This document shows positions 9,604 through 21,626 of a DNA stretch of 47,986 nt, piece by piece; the first letter of the stretch is position 1; each line of letters starts with the position of its first letter. This DNA comes from Chalciporus piperatus (taxonomy: Eukaryota > Basidiomycota > Agaricomycetes > Boletales > Boletaceae). A program made the translations under genes and the position numbers. The notes under the pieces were generated by a model, which worked only from the letters and a program-made list of their open reading frames with translations, was not told where the DNA came from and did not search any database. The stretch spans positions 1 to 47,986 of the forward strand of contig JBBPTG010000183.1 of NCBI GenBank assembly GCA_038093975.1. The letters are read 5' to 3'.

Positions 9604-12332
9604 CTAAAACGTTTGCATGTTTGACTCGTAGAACTCGCTCTGCGAGGACGCAGCGTAGCCCTGTTGATTTTGGTGCTGTTGGTGCACATTGGATTCCTCA
9701 GAAGGGAGTAGCATCGGGGGGTGAAGGTAGGTAGCGAAGAAGTTGTCTTCGTCTTGGGGAAGCATGGGAGGGTGGAGGAAATCCATGGCCGAGTCTTCGG
9801 CGGGCAGCATCGGAGGGTGCACGAGTTGAGGAGAACGCTCAGCAGCGAGCATCGGGGGGTGCCAGAACGTATTACCCGAGCCACGGAAAACACTGTAAGA
9901 CGAAAAGAAGGGAAAGTCCATCGACGAGCGACGGGACTGGGACGTGGTCGACGAATGACCAGAGTACGAATCCGCGTACGAAGAGAAAGAAACAGCGGAA
10001 GAAGGTGGCTCGGAAGCCGAGTCTGTGCTCATCCGCCTTCGCTTCATCGTCCTTTGATCGTTATTACCCGTCGCCTCCGTCTCAAGCGTCTCGACATTCG
10101 AGAACGGCAGGGCATCAGGCGGTGTTTGGAAATGTTGACTCAGGTAATCAGGATGGTACGGCCCGGGGTAGGGGTTGAAGATGTTCGAGTAGATGGGCTG
10201 GGTTTGATAAGTGGTCTGCGTGGTCCCAAGCGCTCCGATGAGCTCCGATGAAGTGCTTTGGGCAGCCGGCTCCTCGGTGTACTCGTATGTAGGCTGGGTG
10301 GTGGAATCCGGGGCAAGGGTTGGGGAAGGTTCCAAGGTTGGGGATGTCCTGCGACTAGCACCAGGGCTAGCAGACAGCGTGTCGGACGAGTCCGGTCCGG
10401 CACGCCGAGCATCATGGCGTGAGCGCTTGCGAATAACGTCCGACTTCATAGAAATCGGCCGCGCTGAGCCATGCAATTTATAGCTACGAGAAAACAGTTA
10501 AGCGAGGAATGGCGGATTGAAGTGCGTGATACTCACTACAAGCCGCATCTAATGATAGCCACGAAGAAACATGAGTCATTCACGGAATACGAACACGGAA
10601 GTGGAACTTACGCATTGCAGACAGTCTTACCCTCGTCGTCTTTCCTCCAGAGCGGCGTCGCGGTGGTATGGCAGTTGTAGCATTGCGCTGTGCCGACCGC
10701 TCCGCTGAGTTGAGTCGTGTGTCGCATGTACCGAGGAGACCCACCGGTGACGTCAACCACATCTTGACGAGGAGGGGCTTGAGTGCGCGCCTCGCTATGA
10801 TTGGCGCGCATGCTCTTGGGCCGCGGACGCTTGTGCTGAGGGAAACTAAGTTCTCGTAGTCGAACATATCCGCTACAAGAAACACATACCAGCTTACAAT
10901 ACAAGCCACAAGCATTGCAGTTCAACTCGTCATTGAGACCCCGACGCCAAAGGGGCGTGTGCGTGGCGCCGCAGTTTGAGCACTCGGCCTTGACTCCGCC
11001 AGGGGCGGAATTCCCATTGCCGCGTAGGACTACCGGGTTGACGTTGGTGGCGGTGGCACTAGGGCCGGACGAACGTGTTGTGGGAGCGCCCTGCGTTTTC
11101 ACGGTAAGATTGGGACGACTGTTTGGACCATTACCCCGAGTTCCCGCGCTTGGGCCGAGCTTAGTCGGCGCAATGATTTGGGGAAGCACTTCCTTGACTA
11201 TCTGAGAAAGGGGTGGCGTAGTGGCAGTTGTATCAATATCGCTGCGGGAGGACTGTGACTCTGATCGAGAACTTCCAGATTGGGAAGACTCTTGCATCAA
11301 GACGTCAGAGTCTGACGTGGGGGTGGCATCGTGCTGGCCATAGAAAGGCGCAGTGAAATGATCCTCTGTGGGATCGACGTTGCTGAGGAGTTCGTCAAGG
11401 GGGAGTTCGATGGTCGGACGAAGGATGCTGAGGCCGCGAGAGGATGTGTTGGTCACATCCTCTCCGTAGTTCATAGTATTAGAGAGCGAGGGTTGGACGG
11501 AAAGCAATGCAGAAGGGCAGAAATCGTTAGAGAACAATGATGGGAAGCGAAGGGATTGCTGGTCATCAGAAGTGCCGGGACTCTTGCGCTTCCGGAAGCC
11601 AACAGAGATATCCGAGTCGATGCGATTGCCCTCGTCGCCAGCGACTTGGGCACGAGTGGCCTGTCGGCCGCGTCGTATAGAGATTTCCTTGAATTCTGCC
11701 GAGGGTTTGAGGTCTGGCTTCGAAACGGCGACGTTGGGAGTGGCAGGGGTCGGTTGATCGACAGAGAAAGTGAACTGCATACGCTTGATGGTACCGGGTT
11801 TAGCGTTTTGGCTTGCCTCCCGGCTGCGCTCCTTTTCGACAGCGCGCTGACGGATGAGGTCTGTTGAAGCGTTGCGCCTGAAGTCTGGTGCTTCGAGTTC
11901 CTCGATGCTCCTAAGCGGGATGTGAGTCAGGGTAAGGGGTGAACGTTGACAAGAGGTACGGACCTTCCCTTCTCCTTGTCCAACTTGTCGCCCATGTTCT
12001 TTGAGAGCTTTCTGAACTCCCTCTTCGATTTTGCGTTGTCAGAGTCGACGATAAGATTCTGTAAGTGCCATAGCCGCCAGCTCAAGTTCTCGAGCCGCTG
12101 GCCCTGCTCGAGGTAGCCAGCCACCTTGGTGCAGACCTAGATAAGATTAAGATGGGCGATCAAAATGAAGCGATCGAAAGACAGACCTTCCATGTCTTTG
12201 TGAGGGACTCGGAGTCGGCTAAGTTTGAGAACGCGACAAAGGATTTGTTACCCTGGAAAGCTGTGTGACCGAGGCTAGGAAGATGCTAGTGCGGGAAGTT
12301 ACCTTGAACTTGAGATTGACAATGGCTGGCAT
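9604..12332 (-). CDS. two-finger GATA transcription factor with DUF1752 region (7 exons, 801 aa)
   Basis: A nuclear DNA-binding regulator expected to recognise GATA sites. Residues near 46-58 (RLENLSWRLWHL) match DUF1752, found at the N-terminus of fungal AreA/Gaf1-type GATA factors. Two zinc fingers follow: CSNC-X17-CNAC near 400-430 with the tail HKRPRPKSMR, and CYNC-X17-CNAC near 482-515 with the tail YYKLHGSARPISMK. A basic stretch (VIRKRSRHDARR) follows finger 2. The C-terminus is Ser/Pro/Tyr/Gln-rich and has four HPPML motifs (about 717-767). Exons: 12332-12303, 12252-12187, 12136-11964, 11910-10890, 10835-10612, 10548-10537 and 10483-9604. Phases agree throughout (2406 nt with stop). 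Introns split both fingers. A nutrient-response role is likely from the DUF1752/GATA combination, but target and signal are not shown. The siderophore-repressor type is unlikely because the inter-finger region has no cysteines. Confidence 0.88.
10537..10548 (-). other. 12-nt microexon of the GATA gene
   Basis: The exon ATGCGGCTTGTA supplies the last zinc-binding cysteine of finger 2 and part of CNACGLYYKLHG. It is flanked by an AG acceptor (10550-10549) and a GTGAGT donor (10536-10531). Only this reading joins CNA to CGLY and YKLHG in frame. Confidence 0.8.
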
Positions 12333-15300
12333 GAACAGAGAGGGATAGAGTGAGGACGAGACGATCGTGAGGATGTGATTGCTAGGAGGAGGAGGAGAGT
12401 ATAAGAGCTACTGGAGCAGTCGAATCACCCAAAAAAAGGTTTCGTATTCAGTTGCGCGCACGTTGCAAATTTTTGACAGAATTGAACCCCGATGATAATA
12501 AAATATAATCGAATAAATGTCACAGCAAGTCCGCGTCTATCTTCTTCTGATCGGCGGCCTGTATCTTCCAAGTTCCTGCTGTCTGCTCTCGCTCGCTAGA
12601 ACCCGGTGGACGTCCGTTTATTGCTAATCCAGCCCAGTTGACTGGCGAGTCTCTTCTCTGGCCAATCTCGTGCCGATGTTCCGCATCCGGATGATCACGA
12701 CAGCAGGTACGACCACAACTCGACTTGTTTGCAGACGCCTCGTTCACCCTACACGTGTACCACTCCGACTATACACCGGAGTCTCAGTCTCTGCCGTGGC
12801 TCGCAAAGAATGGAGCTGCTAATCGTTACTCCATCGAGCCCATCCCTCTTTCGTCACCATATTACCTTCGTGCACTTCTACAGCAATTCCATCACACCGC
12901 TCTCATGCTTCGTTTCTCGCCCTCGAGTAGAAAAGAACCACCCAACTCCCTTACACATACCTATTCTTGTTCAGCTTTACCCCTTTCGACTTTTATCCTT
13001 CTCACCACCGTCGCTTGCACACATCAATGCAGGGCCAAATTCCTTGTCCACCGGCCATCGAATTCCATGAAACCATGAGACCCTTAACCCTGAGCCCGTT
13101 CCTGTCTCTCGTTCCGCAATCACGATCCAGCAATTTAATTTAGGAAAGAATCAGCGCGTTCGTCATCGCTTCTCACTGGATTCTTGGGATCACGGGACTA
13201 CTCCTCTGCCTCGAGGCAGCCTCTCGCCTCAGCCGTAGACGCGAAATGACCGCGTGAGTTCAGCCTCATCAGGAATACCTGGGACTTACCCCGAACTTGA
13301 TCATGCTTTGTTGGCGAGATCGCTTATCTGTTCATTATGCGAACCCCTTGGCATATGTATCATCGTTGCCTTGTCTATCGTCACTCAGCTTGTAGTTGCG
13401 CACGGTATCCAAGGTACTTAGTCCCCAACCAACGCTCAAGGCACCTGACACTGACAAGTACAGCCCCCAAGAAGCACATGACTTTCGCCCGTTCGATACA
13501 CCCTTTTCAAATATAGCTGCGATCTCGAGAGAAAAGTCCACAGTAAGGTCGTCCATTCTAAAAACGTACAAAACGGAAACAGAGGACCTGCCTGTCAACC
13601 CGATGCTTACAGAAAGCCCAGCTAGGCAGAGGGGGCGTTTGTCTGCCTCGTGTCGTACACTCACACTATCCTTTTCGAGATCTGTAATCAACGCTTAGGA
13701 CCGCAGCCAACCAATGACAACGTCTCGTTCTTCGGTTTCAACATTTATATCCAAGCGATATTATAGCACTATCCCACTCACATTAACCCATCAACGGGGG
13801 CGAAGATTCTGTGGACGATATCACGTGGTGCTCCTTGGAAGACCAAGGAACCGCAGAAGGAGATATAACTTTGATGGTGGCGCAGTCAGAGTGCATCTCC
13901 CATCGCAGGTGGCTTGATGGGTATTACACACGTACCAGGGGAAAGAAGGACGGCAACACGAAAACATGCCTGCTGGCACTCTCAACGCCAGCCTCAAGTC
14001 TCAACTCCAAACGTCCCAACGGACTGGATCTCCGTCATGCACGTTGCACGGTTGGAAACCCCGGCGCTATGCTTGGAAATGCCTCGTGCCAATATAGCAG
14101 CTCACTCTCCAACAGGAACTCAACACTCACGATGTTTTCCACCACAGGTCCACAGGCCGCCCGGGTATCTGCTTGCGTGGAGCCATGAACGAGGCAGCCG
14201 CGTACGATGTACGCCGCTTTTTCGAATCATCTCATCACACGTGTATCAGTATCATGACTGACAGTGACCCTCAGATCCAACGACTTCCTTCACCCATTCA
14301 AAGCACGAAGCCAAGACTTCGGGTCCACAGGGGCCCTCTGAATAACCATCTCCTCCGCGTCCCAATTTTTTTGGTCCAATGTCACGATCCCGATATCCTG
14401 TTCGTTGGTCGAAGGTTTCTCTTTCTGGCAAGGCAGACACCGGTCCCGTTCTCTCGGGCGTCAATTTGCAAATGCGGATATCGTCGCGTTCCTGGATGCG
14501 GGAAAAGACCTGCAAAAGGGCGTAGCACGAAACGGTAACTAAAATACATAACTCGCGTTCGTCGTTCCAAATCGAACGTCTGAGAGCGACAGCCACCCAT
14601 AGAGTCGAACTGTAGTTAACTTGGACCAACGCAGTCAGGTGGAGGCGTAAAAAAAACTCTCGTTTCACTCCCACTTCCATCTTCCTGCTATCTTTGACTG
14701 TGTGGCGTGCCTCCGAGCGTGGTTACCTTTGATCCAGACTTGGTACCATCGTTCATGTGCCCGTACGGGGACATCATGATGGCGAAATAGAAACGCCCAA
14801 GAGAAACTGAAGAATATGAAGAAGCTCGCCGGTACGAAAAGCGTTGACAAACTGTGGAGTGAGAGAGTATTACAATACCAACCACGTTTTCTCGTTCCTT
14901 CGGCTTCTTCTTCCCCGGTTCAAATACCATTGGACGAATCAACCGCTCGTCTGATACTGACTGACTGTACTCACGATCTGGCTTCTCCGCGACCTACGGC
15001 CAGGTACAAATCCGTTCACCTCCGATTTCGATCTGGGGCGATCAGGTGGAACTCGAGACCGCTGTGAGCGCCCCAGATCATCATGATCTTCGAATGGATG
15101 CAAAGCACGAGGAACGAGATGCCAAGGCCACCAAATGATGTTCTAGCCCGCCAGTAAGTTGAACAGGCCGAGTGCCAGTGACTCCGCAGCCAATAGTGGC
15201 CCATCGACAGGCAAGAGTTCAACGCCGACAATTGTATTGACACCACAACTAAGAAGGAACTGGACCACAGCTACCTAATCCCCCCAGGGCCCCCACTTCA

Positions 15301-17033
15301 CCTCACACGCCACATACACCTTTTAATGGTGTTTATCGACACATTTTTTTTCATTCTCGTCCATTGGAGAGAAGGGGATGGTAGACATTCTCCATGTGTC
15401 ACATGTAACGATGCTCCATATCGTCGACGCTTCTCGCTGTCAGTCGTGTTCATTTGCAATCATCATCGCTCACCCCTTTTCATGAATGCCAACACATTGA
15501 ACACAATGACTCATTCGACCCTGCGATGTCTTATGCTATGGGCTAAATACACGTACAAAATAGCCCCTGATCTGAACATCGTTACGAATCGTTGCCCAAA
15601 ACTCGCAGCGTGGGATTCCATCAAGTCACCGAGTATATCGTCAACAATTCAACGAAGCGTTTCAGGATCCAAAATAAGGAAGAGGGGGGGGGGGGATAAG
15701 GAGGACGAGATCCTTCAATCAAATTCTCATTTGAATCGACCAAGGAACTTCTAACCCAACCTTAGACATTGAGTTAGACATTCGGCGTTCGAAGAGATCC
15801 ACGCACAAGGAAGCGTTATGGTAGACACGTATTAGACTTATTCCGCAGATCTTGTCCCATTCAATGCTGGAAACGAACGTGCTTGCCATCACTCATATGC
15901 CTCAGGGGTCTGGACGTGGTTAGCTACAGCGATCCGGGGTAACGACACCTTGACGGCATGGGGCGTTCGGAGTTCGGAGAAAAGAGACCGGAACTAAAGC
16001 GCAGTTTTACGCCCAGAATTGAAAGTCTTCAGGGATTGGACTCTGGGTGCCACAGCACAGGTTGACGCGAAAGCAAACTTTGTCCCAGAGAGAGGCATCG
16101 GATCATCTGGCTTCACGCCACAGCAGCGCGGAGAGATGTGATCTGAGTTCACATCGTTGTGTGAAAAGTGGAAGCCAGCCTGAATGCGAGTCTCCTCGAC
16201 GCGGTAGGCTCACCAACCTGACCTGGTGATGAACGTGGGACGAAGTGGATGGTTACGGTGAAAGTATGAGCGATTGCGCATTGACACGTATGTTCGATGT
16301 CCAACATCTTTCCTTGTACACGTCGAATGTTGATCTTGAAGGTAGAATCATTGTACAGAGCTGAGGATGTCCTCATCTGCTTTTGGGAAGTGAGTAATTC
16401 CTTCCTGACAAGGAGTTACGGACCCCGTCCAAAACCCGAAACAGTGAATTGGATGGAAGTCGCAGTAACCTAGGCTCACGACACACACAGTGAGACGATA
16501 AGTAGTACAAATTGGTTGGCGAAGGAGAGTTCCGTGGGAAGAGACGAATTTCGAAGGTCTAGATCTTGGTTGCTGGGAGCGGGACTCGGACGTGCTATTA
16601 TTGCACACCAGTGCCTCGAGATCTTTTCCCGTTATCCTGGAGTTGTGAGTGACCCAGTCAAAGCGATCTTGACAGGTTGGGTTCGTCGAGACTGCAAGTT
16701 GATGTAGCAATTCTCGACTCGAAACACAAAACGACAAACAGAGATCTTTTGGCTTCCTGCTTCGCAAATTTGCAAAAGTAAACAGGTTGCCAACATCGAG
16801 AACGACTTGATATACCGAGGATGTATGCAGATTCACGACGCACCTTTTCCGGAGGTCTTATCCTGCATGGGTTGAAACCGTGAGTCCCGGTCACGCTACT
16901 AGTAGTCGCGCACTCGAGGTGAGATGAAACATGACATATGTATTACAATGGACTGGCTACAAGGAGACGATTTGAAAGAAGTTGAGAAGGAAAAAGAACA
17001 GAGAGTGCGAACTTGGGTCGGAAGAGTTTCAAG
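12333..17033. other. 4.7-kb stretch without a supportable gene
   Basis: The first few hundred bases should hold the promoter of the minus-strand GATA gene. A pyrimidine-rich tract (about 12840-13020) followed by a short frame from the ATG at 13027 (MQGQIPCPPAIEFHETM, 37 codons) resembles a fungal 5' leader on the plus strand, but no continuation was found. Minus-strand frames at 16149-16376 and 16348-16836 have plausible composition but no recognised motif and no confirmed splicing. A run of about 12 G lies near 15684-15695. Otherwise nothing was seen. Confidence 0.5.
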
Positions 17034-18661
17034 TTATCCTTTCTTACGGTTAGGGTTAGCGGGCTCTTTCGACCTTTCTCCCAGCGGAGCACGTGCAGAC
17101 TTTGGTTGTGGTCGAGGCAAAGGTGTGGGTTGAGGTGCATTTTCTTCTGCATCCAATGATGGAACGAACGTTGCCGCTGGCGGGTTGGGCGGAGGGGTTG
17201 GCGCTGAAAAAGAGGATACTGCTGGCTTTGGTGATGGCAGTTCCTCTTCGGACGGTGGATTGGAAACGGATGGGTTTGCCGCAAACCAAGATCTGGGCAA
17301 AGATGGTTCCGCCATTGACGGTTTGGGTTCTTTTAGCAACCTTGTGTGGATGCCAATGACAATGTCGGCCCCGTGAGCGAGTTCTCCGTTCGCAATGCAC
17401 CGTGCGAGGGCAGGAAAACCTGCGACGACTGGAGGCGACGCAATGTGGGAGTAGAGCACGTTGAGTTCCATTTCGAGTAGGGAAGGATACCTAAGCAACC
17501 ATCCGTTTCAGTATCTGACAACGTCGGGCCTTCGGATCAGCTGTATTGCTTCTTACCTCGACATAAGGCTGCATGAAAGCTCTTGAAGAATATTGTGCTC
17601 CGTGAAATTGCTCCGAATGTATGAGAAAGCTTCATCTCGAAGCTCATCCAGCCCAACCTAACGCGTCCAATCAGCCTACGACTCCTCGAGACCAACTCTC
17701 GGTACTTACCTTGCTGGCGAGACGATACATAGACTTAGCAGAGCACCTAGGTTCGTCGAGGGAGCTCGTTGAGGATGGATTCGAGTGTGAGCCGATGCGT
17801 GCTGAACTGAGAGGCAAGAAGTTGACCTTGCCAGTGTAGAGATAGTTCAGAAGCGTGTACCACCTGGTGCCGGGAGTCGCATTCAATGGTTGGGTTTATC
17901 TGAGAATAGAAACGAAAGCTTACGTTTGGAAAGCAATATCCTTCACGAGGATATGCCGACTTCCCAAGGATCGGAGACGGACAGATGCATGCTTGTCCGA
18001 CATCGTGTTACCTCGCATTTCCTCGACGGCGGTCTCGCTACTCGCGAATGATTCGTTTTCCCGCTTCCTGGTCCCGAACGCTCCATCCGGTCTGGGAGCT
18101 TCCGGACTCAAAACGAACATGTCGGAGGTAGCGGATTCAGAACCATCCTCGGACACTCTATATAACGACTCAGGCGATAACCGAATAGATCATGGTGCGA
18201 CTTACTCGTCGTCTTCCTTGGTTTGTTTTGTGGCCTGGAATAGCCCTGTGGTTGTAGACTGATCCTTCTCGGTCTCTAGAGGGAAATCCTCGTCATCGTC
18301 GAGGTCACTGTCACTCCCATAGCCGTAGTCGTCGATTCGAACATCCCGGGGAATGTCATTGTCACTTGTGATGTCAATCAACGACTCTGTGTCAGAGGGA
18401 TTTATATCCGAACTTAATACTAGCCGCCGTTGAATTAACCCAGCATGAACCAACAGAACTTAATCACTTACGGTCTAAGAAGTATTTCGAGCTCTTGGCA
18501 AGAAGAGCGTTGTTCACACATAAGACACGAGGTTTAGTGACCCTGCTTGATAGCACTGATTTCGCAGAGAAGAGATGGAATTGGGTGTTGATAAGCTCGT
18601 CCCCGAGGAGAGACTTCCTTAAGTACTCCTCGATACGTTCCTGCTTTGTGGTATCTGACAT
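17034..18661 (-). CDS. BTB/POZ-type protein, copy A (6 exons, 449 aa)
   Basis: An agaric-type BTB/POZ protein. These usually act as protein-interaction modules, often as dimers or ubiquitin-ligase adaptors; the partner here is unknown. The N-terminus MSDTTKQERIEEYLRKSLL leads into a BTB-like core (FHLFSAKSV, PRVLCVNNALL, SSKYFLD). An acidic insert follows (DDYGYGSDSDLDDDEDF), then TWYTLLNYLYTGKV, CSAKSMYRLASK and a helical region (LRDEAFSYIRSNLTEHN, LYSHIASPPVVAGFPAL). The C-terminal 100 residues are Pro/Ser-rich and end in basic NRKKG. Exons: 18661-18472, 18419-18206, 18157-17924, 17863-17710, 17657-17557 and 17490-17034, all in phase. A paralogue (copy B) lies about 3 kb upstream on the same strand with the same exon plan. 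Confidence 0.82.
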
Positions 18662-19800
18662 TGGGATAGAGTCGATTGGTAGGTGTCGGTGTCGTACTTG
18701 CAAGGTGGTGAAGAGTGGGAGAGACCTGTGCGCAGTGCTGGTGGCAGCCTCGTGTTCATGAGGCGCTCGAGTCTGGATCCTATCGGCGATAGCTAATAAA
18801 AGGGCTTGGACTGATCATGTGTCTGCACATATTTGCACAGAAGGAAGAGTCCCGATGGTCACTGGTCCGTTCCAAGCCACAACTTGAACCTGCTGTCAAC
18901 GACAGATTTCATTATACTGTGGGACATACCACCAAATTCTATTGACGGACACCAGCTGGATACGAGGAGGCATTCCTCGTTCTGGCCAGTTCTTCGTGCC
19001 ATCTCTAGTAAGTAGCAGTCCTGCATTGAAGCACTCCTAGAAGAAAAGTGACACGGGTCTGCGAGTGCGTCTCCGCCATCATGATATTGCGACTCATGAA
19101 TTCTCTAAGTACTTCCCCATGTTTCGTGCTCAGCATGGGCCGCCCAGGAATTTGAAGCTATAGATTCCGTGGGTGGGATGTCGTGGAATCTTGAGAATGG
19201 TCCGGGACGCCACAAGGTCCGGTTCATGTTGAACTTGAATCTATAGATCTGCCGACAACCCGCCGCCATGGCCACACTTCGAGTTCTCGACAAGTCCTTG
19301 CCTTCATAGAACGACTGTCTTCTGCTCATCGAGAGTTTGGTTTGGGAAGACTAACCCCTCGGGGCCTCCCTGAGACAGCACGAGACAGAGCCATGACATT
19401 GAATCCACTGTGCCCTCCCGGCGGCCTATCACGTTTTGAAAACACAATTTTAAAGAGTTGTCGGGTGAGAATACGGAATTATGATAGCAGAGAAGTCAAA
19501 TCTCAGGAAATCCTTTGATGTACTGACTCGCTGAATGAACATCTGTAACTGGTTGACAGAGTTGGTGCTCGCTATGAGTGAAGTGTTTCTCTGCTCGTAC
19601 ACTTTAGCTGCACGTCGTTAAACTGCAAAAATCTCGTGTATTACGATGGAACGGCTACGGATAGGCTAATTGAGGAAAATAGGGTCGCGAGGGAGAGGGG
19701 GCAGAAACGGAGATACTGGGGGCCGGGGTATTTATATCAGTTTCGGGGGGTATGGTTCACTTTGCTGCCAACGGCTATTCCTGTGCCACTGGAGTGGCTT
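18662..19800. other. spacer between BTB copies A and B
   Basis: About 1.1 kb. It must contain the promoter of copy A next to 18661 and the 3' end of copy B next to 19801. A 74-codon minus-strand frame (19105-19329, MSRRQSFYEGKDLSRTRS) shows no recognised domain and no partner exon. Nothing else is supportable. Confidence 0.5.
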
Positions 19801-21626
19801 CTACACTGACGGGCCAGCCGGCTTTGCTGCTGCGAAGGAAAATGGAAGGGCAGCTACCGACGGATTGGGTGGGGGTATTGCCGCTGCGAAAGAGAAGAAA
19901 GGCTTAGACACTGACGGGCCGGGCGTCGCCGATGCGAAGGTGAATAAAGATGGTTTTGACTCCGACGGGCCAGGTGGGGGAAGTGCCGTGGCTGCGAAAG
20001 AGAAGTGGGAGACTGCAGATGGCTTTGCAACTGACGAGCCAGGAGGTGCTGAGTTCCCTGCTGCACGAGGAAATGTGGGTGTCGGTACTGTTGAGGAGCC
20101 GGGTGGGGACAGCGAAGCTGCCGCGAAGGGGAATACGGCCGGTTTTGCTGAAGACAAGTCGAGTGAAGGCGACACCGATGTTGCAGAGGACACAGAGGGT
20201 TGTGTTGCTTGCGGGCCGGGTGGTGCCAATTTCTCTGTCGACTGGCCTGGAACAAATTGTTTGGGTAACGAACGACAGGGTTGAGATGGTTCTGCCACTG
20301 AGGGTTTCGGAGTTTTTAACAGCCTTGTATGAATGCCGATGATGATGTTGGCACCGTGAGCGAGTTCTCCGTTCGCAATTCGTCGTGCGAGGGCAGGATA
20401 ACCTGCGACGACAGGAGGCGATGCGATGTGGGAGTAGAGCACGTCGAGTTCCATTTCAAGGATGGAAGGATACCTAAGTAACAATTCGTTTCAGTATCTA
20501 ACGGCGTCGAACATCAGAATCAGCTGCATTGCCTCTTACCTCGATAAAAGACTGCATGAAAGCTCTTGGAGAATATTGTGTTCCGTGAGATTGCTCCGAA
20601 TGTATGAGAAAGCTTCATCTCTAAGCTCATCCAGCCCAACCTAACACGTCCAATCAGCCTACGACTCCTCGAGACCAACTCTCGGCACTTACCTTGCTAG
20701 CGAGACGATACATAGACTTCGCAGAGCACCTAGGCTCGTCGAGGGAGCTCGTCAAGGACGAGTTCGAGTGTGAGCCGGTGCGTGTTGAACTGAGAGGCAA
20801 GAATTTGAACTTGCCAGTGTAGAAATAGTTCAGAAGCGTGTACCACCTAGTCCCGGGGTCGCATTCAGTGGCCGGGTCTATCTGAGAATAGAAACGAAAG
20901 CTTACGTTTGGAAAGCAGTATCCCTCACGAGGATGTGCCGACTTCCCAAGGACCGAAGACGGAGAGACGCATGGTTAACCGACGCCGTATTAGCCAGTAT
21001 CTCTTCGATAGCGGTCTCGCTACTTGCGATTGATTCGTTCTCTCGCTGTTTCATCGACATGTCACAAGTAGCCGAGTCAGAACCATCCTCAGTCGCTCTA
21101 TGTAGGAATTCAGGCAACAATTAAACAGAACACAAGGTGCCACCTTACTCATCATATTCCTTGGTTTGTTTGGCAGGTTGGAGGAGAGGAGAGGGTGTCC
21201 GTATTATCGTAGATTCAGCTCTCCCAGCCGTCTCCAGAGGAGGCTCAGAATCCTCGTCGGCGTCGAGGTCACTGTCGCTTCCGTAGCCATAGTCATCGAT
21301 TCGAGCACTGCGCGGAATGTCATTGTCGCCAGTGATGTCGATCAACGCCTTCTGGTCAGAAGGATTTATTATGTCCGAACTTAATACTGTCCGCCAGCGA
21401 GTCAACCAACCGTGAATGAACTAAGAAATCACTTACTATCCAAGAAGTATTTCGAGCTCTTGGTTAGAAGGGCGTTATTGGCGCACAGAACGCGAGGTTC
21501 AACCACCTTGCTTGATGCCACCGATTTCGCAGAGAAAAGATGAAATTGGGTATTGACAAGTTCGTCGCCGAGCAAAGACTTCCTAAGGAACTCCTCGATA
21601 CGTTCCTGTTTACTTGCATCTGACAT
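19801..21626 (-). CDS. BTB/POZ-type protein, copy B with expanded tail (6 exons, 515 aa)
   Basis: Paralogue of copy A with the same order: MSDASKQERIEEFLRKSLL, BTB-like core, acidic DDYGYGSDSDLDADEDS insert, a linker, SLRLRSLGSRHILVRD, CSAKSMYRLASK-type helices, then YPSILEMELDVLYSHI. Exons: 21626-21437, 21386-21149, 21097-20906, 20846-20693, 20640-20540 and 20473-19801, in phase throughout. Exons 1, 4 and 5 have exactly the same lengths as in copy A (190, 154, 101 nt). The last exon is longer because of a degenerate repeat that encodes blocks like PFSFAAAKPAGPSVSKP. The tail is thus rich in Phe-containing Ala/Pro/Ser segments and probably disordered. Function is unknown beyond a likely protein-interaction role. 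Confidence 0.82.
19803..20180 (-). repeat. degenerate coding minisatellite in the tail of BTB copy B
   Basis: A loosely repeated unit of about 45-65 bp recurs roughly six times, seen on the plus strand as GACGGGCC...GCGAAGG...AATGG...TTTGC. In the protein it gives the repeated pattern Ser-x-Lys-Pro, Phe-x-Phe-Ala-Ala-Ala, Pro-Pro-Gly-Pro-Ser. Copy A has only traces of this, so the array expanded after the duplication. Confidence 0.6.

Noticed and set aside
9604..12332. Siderophore-repressor (SreA/Urbs1-type) identity for the GATA factor
   Set aside because: The inter-finger region has no cysteines and the N-terminus has a DUF1752 region, so the iron-regulator assignment is not supported.
12725..13078. 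117-codon plus-strand frame upstream of the GATA gene
   Set aside because: Two frames overlap here, the translation is low-complexity from a pyrimidine-rich tract, and no domain or splicing supports it.
13335..15246. Minus-strand frames that look slightly hydrophobic (13335-13691, 14665-14850, 15016-15246)
   Set aside because: I tried to join them as exons of a membrane protein but no in-phase splice path was found.
16149..16836. Minus-strand frames of 75 and 162 codons
   Set aside because: Composition is plausible, but no motif, no consistent exon joining and no homology could be recognised.
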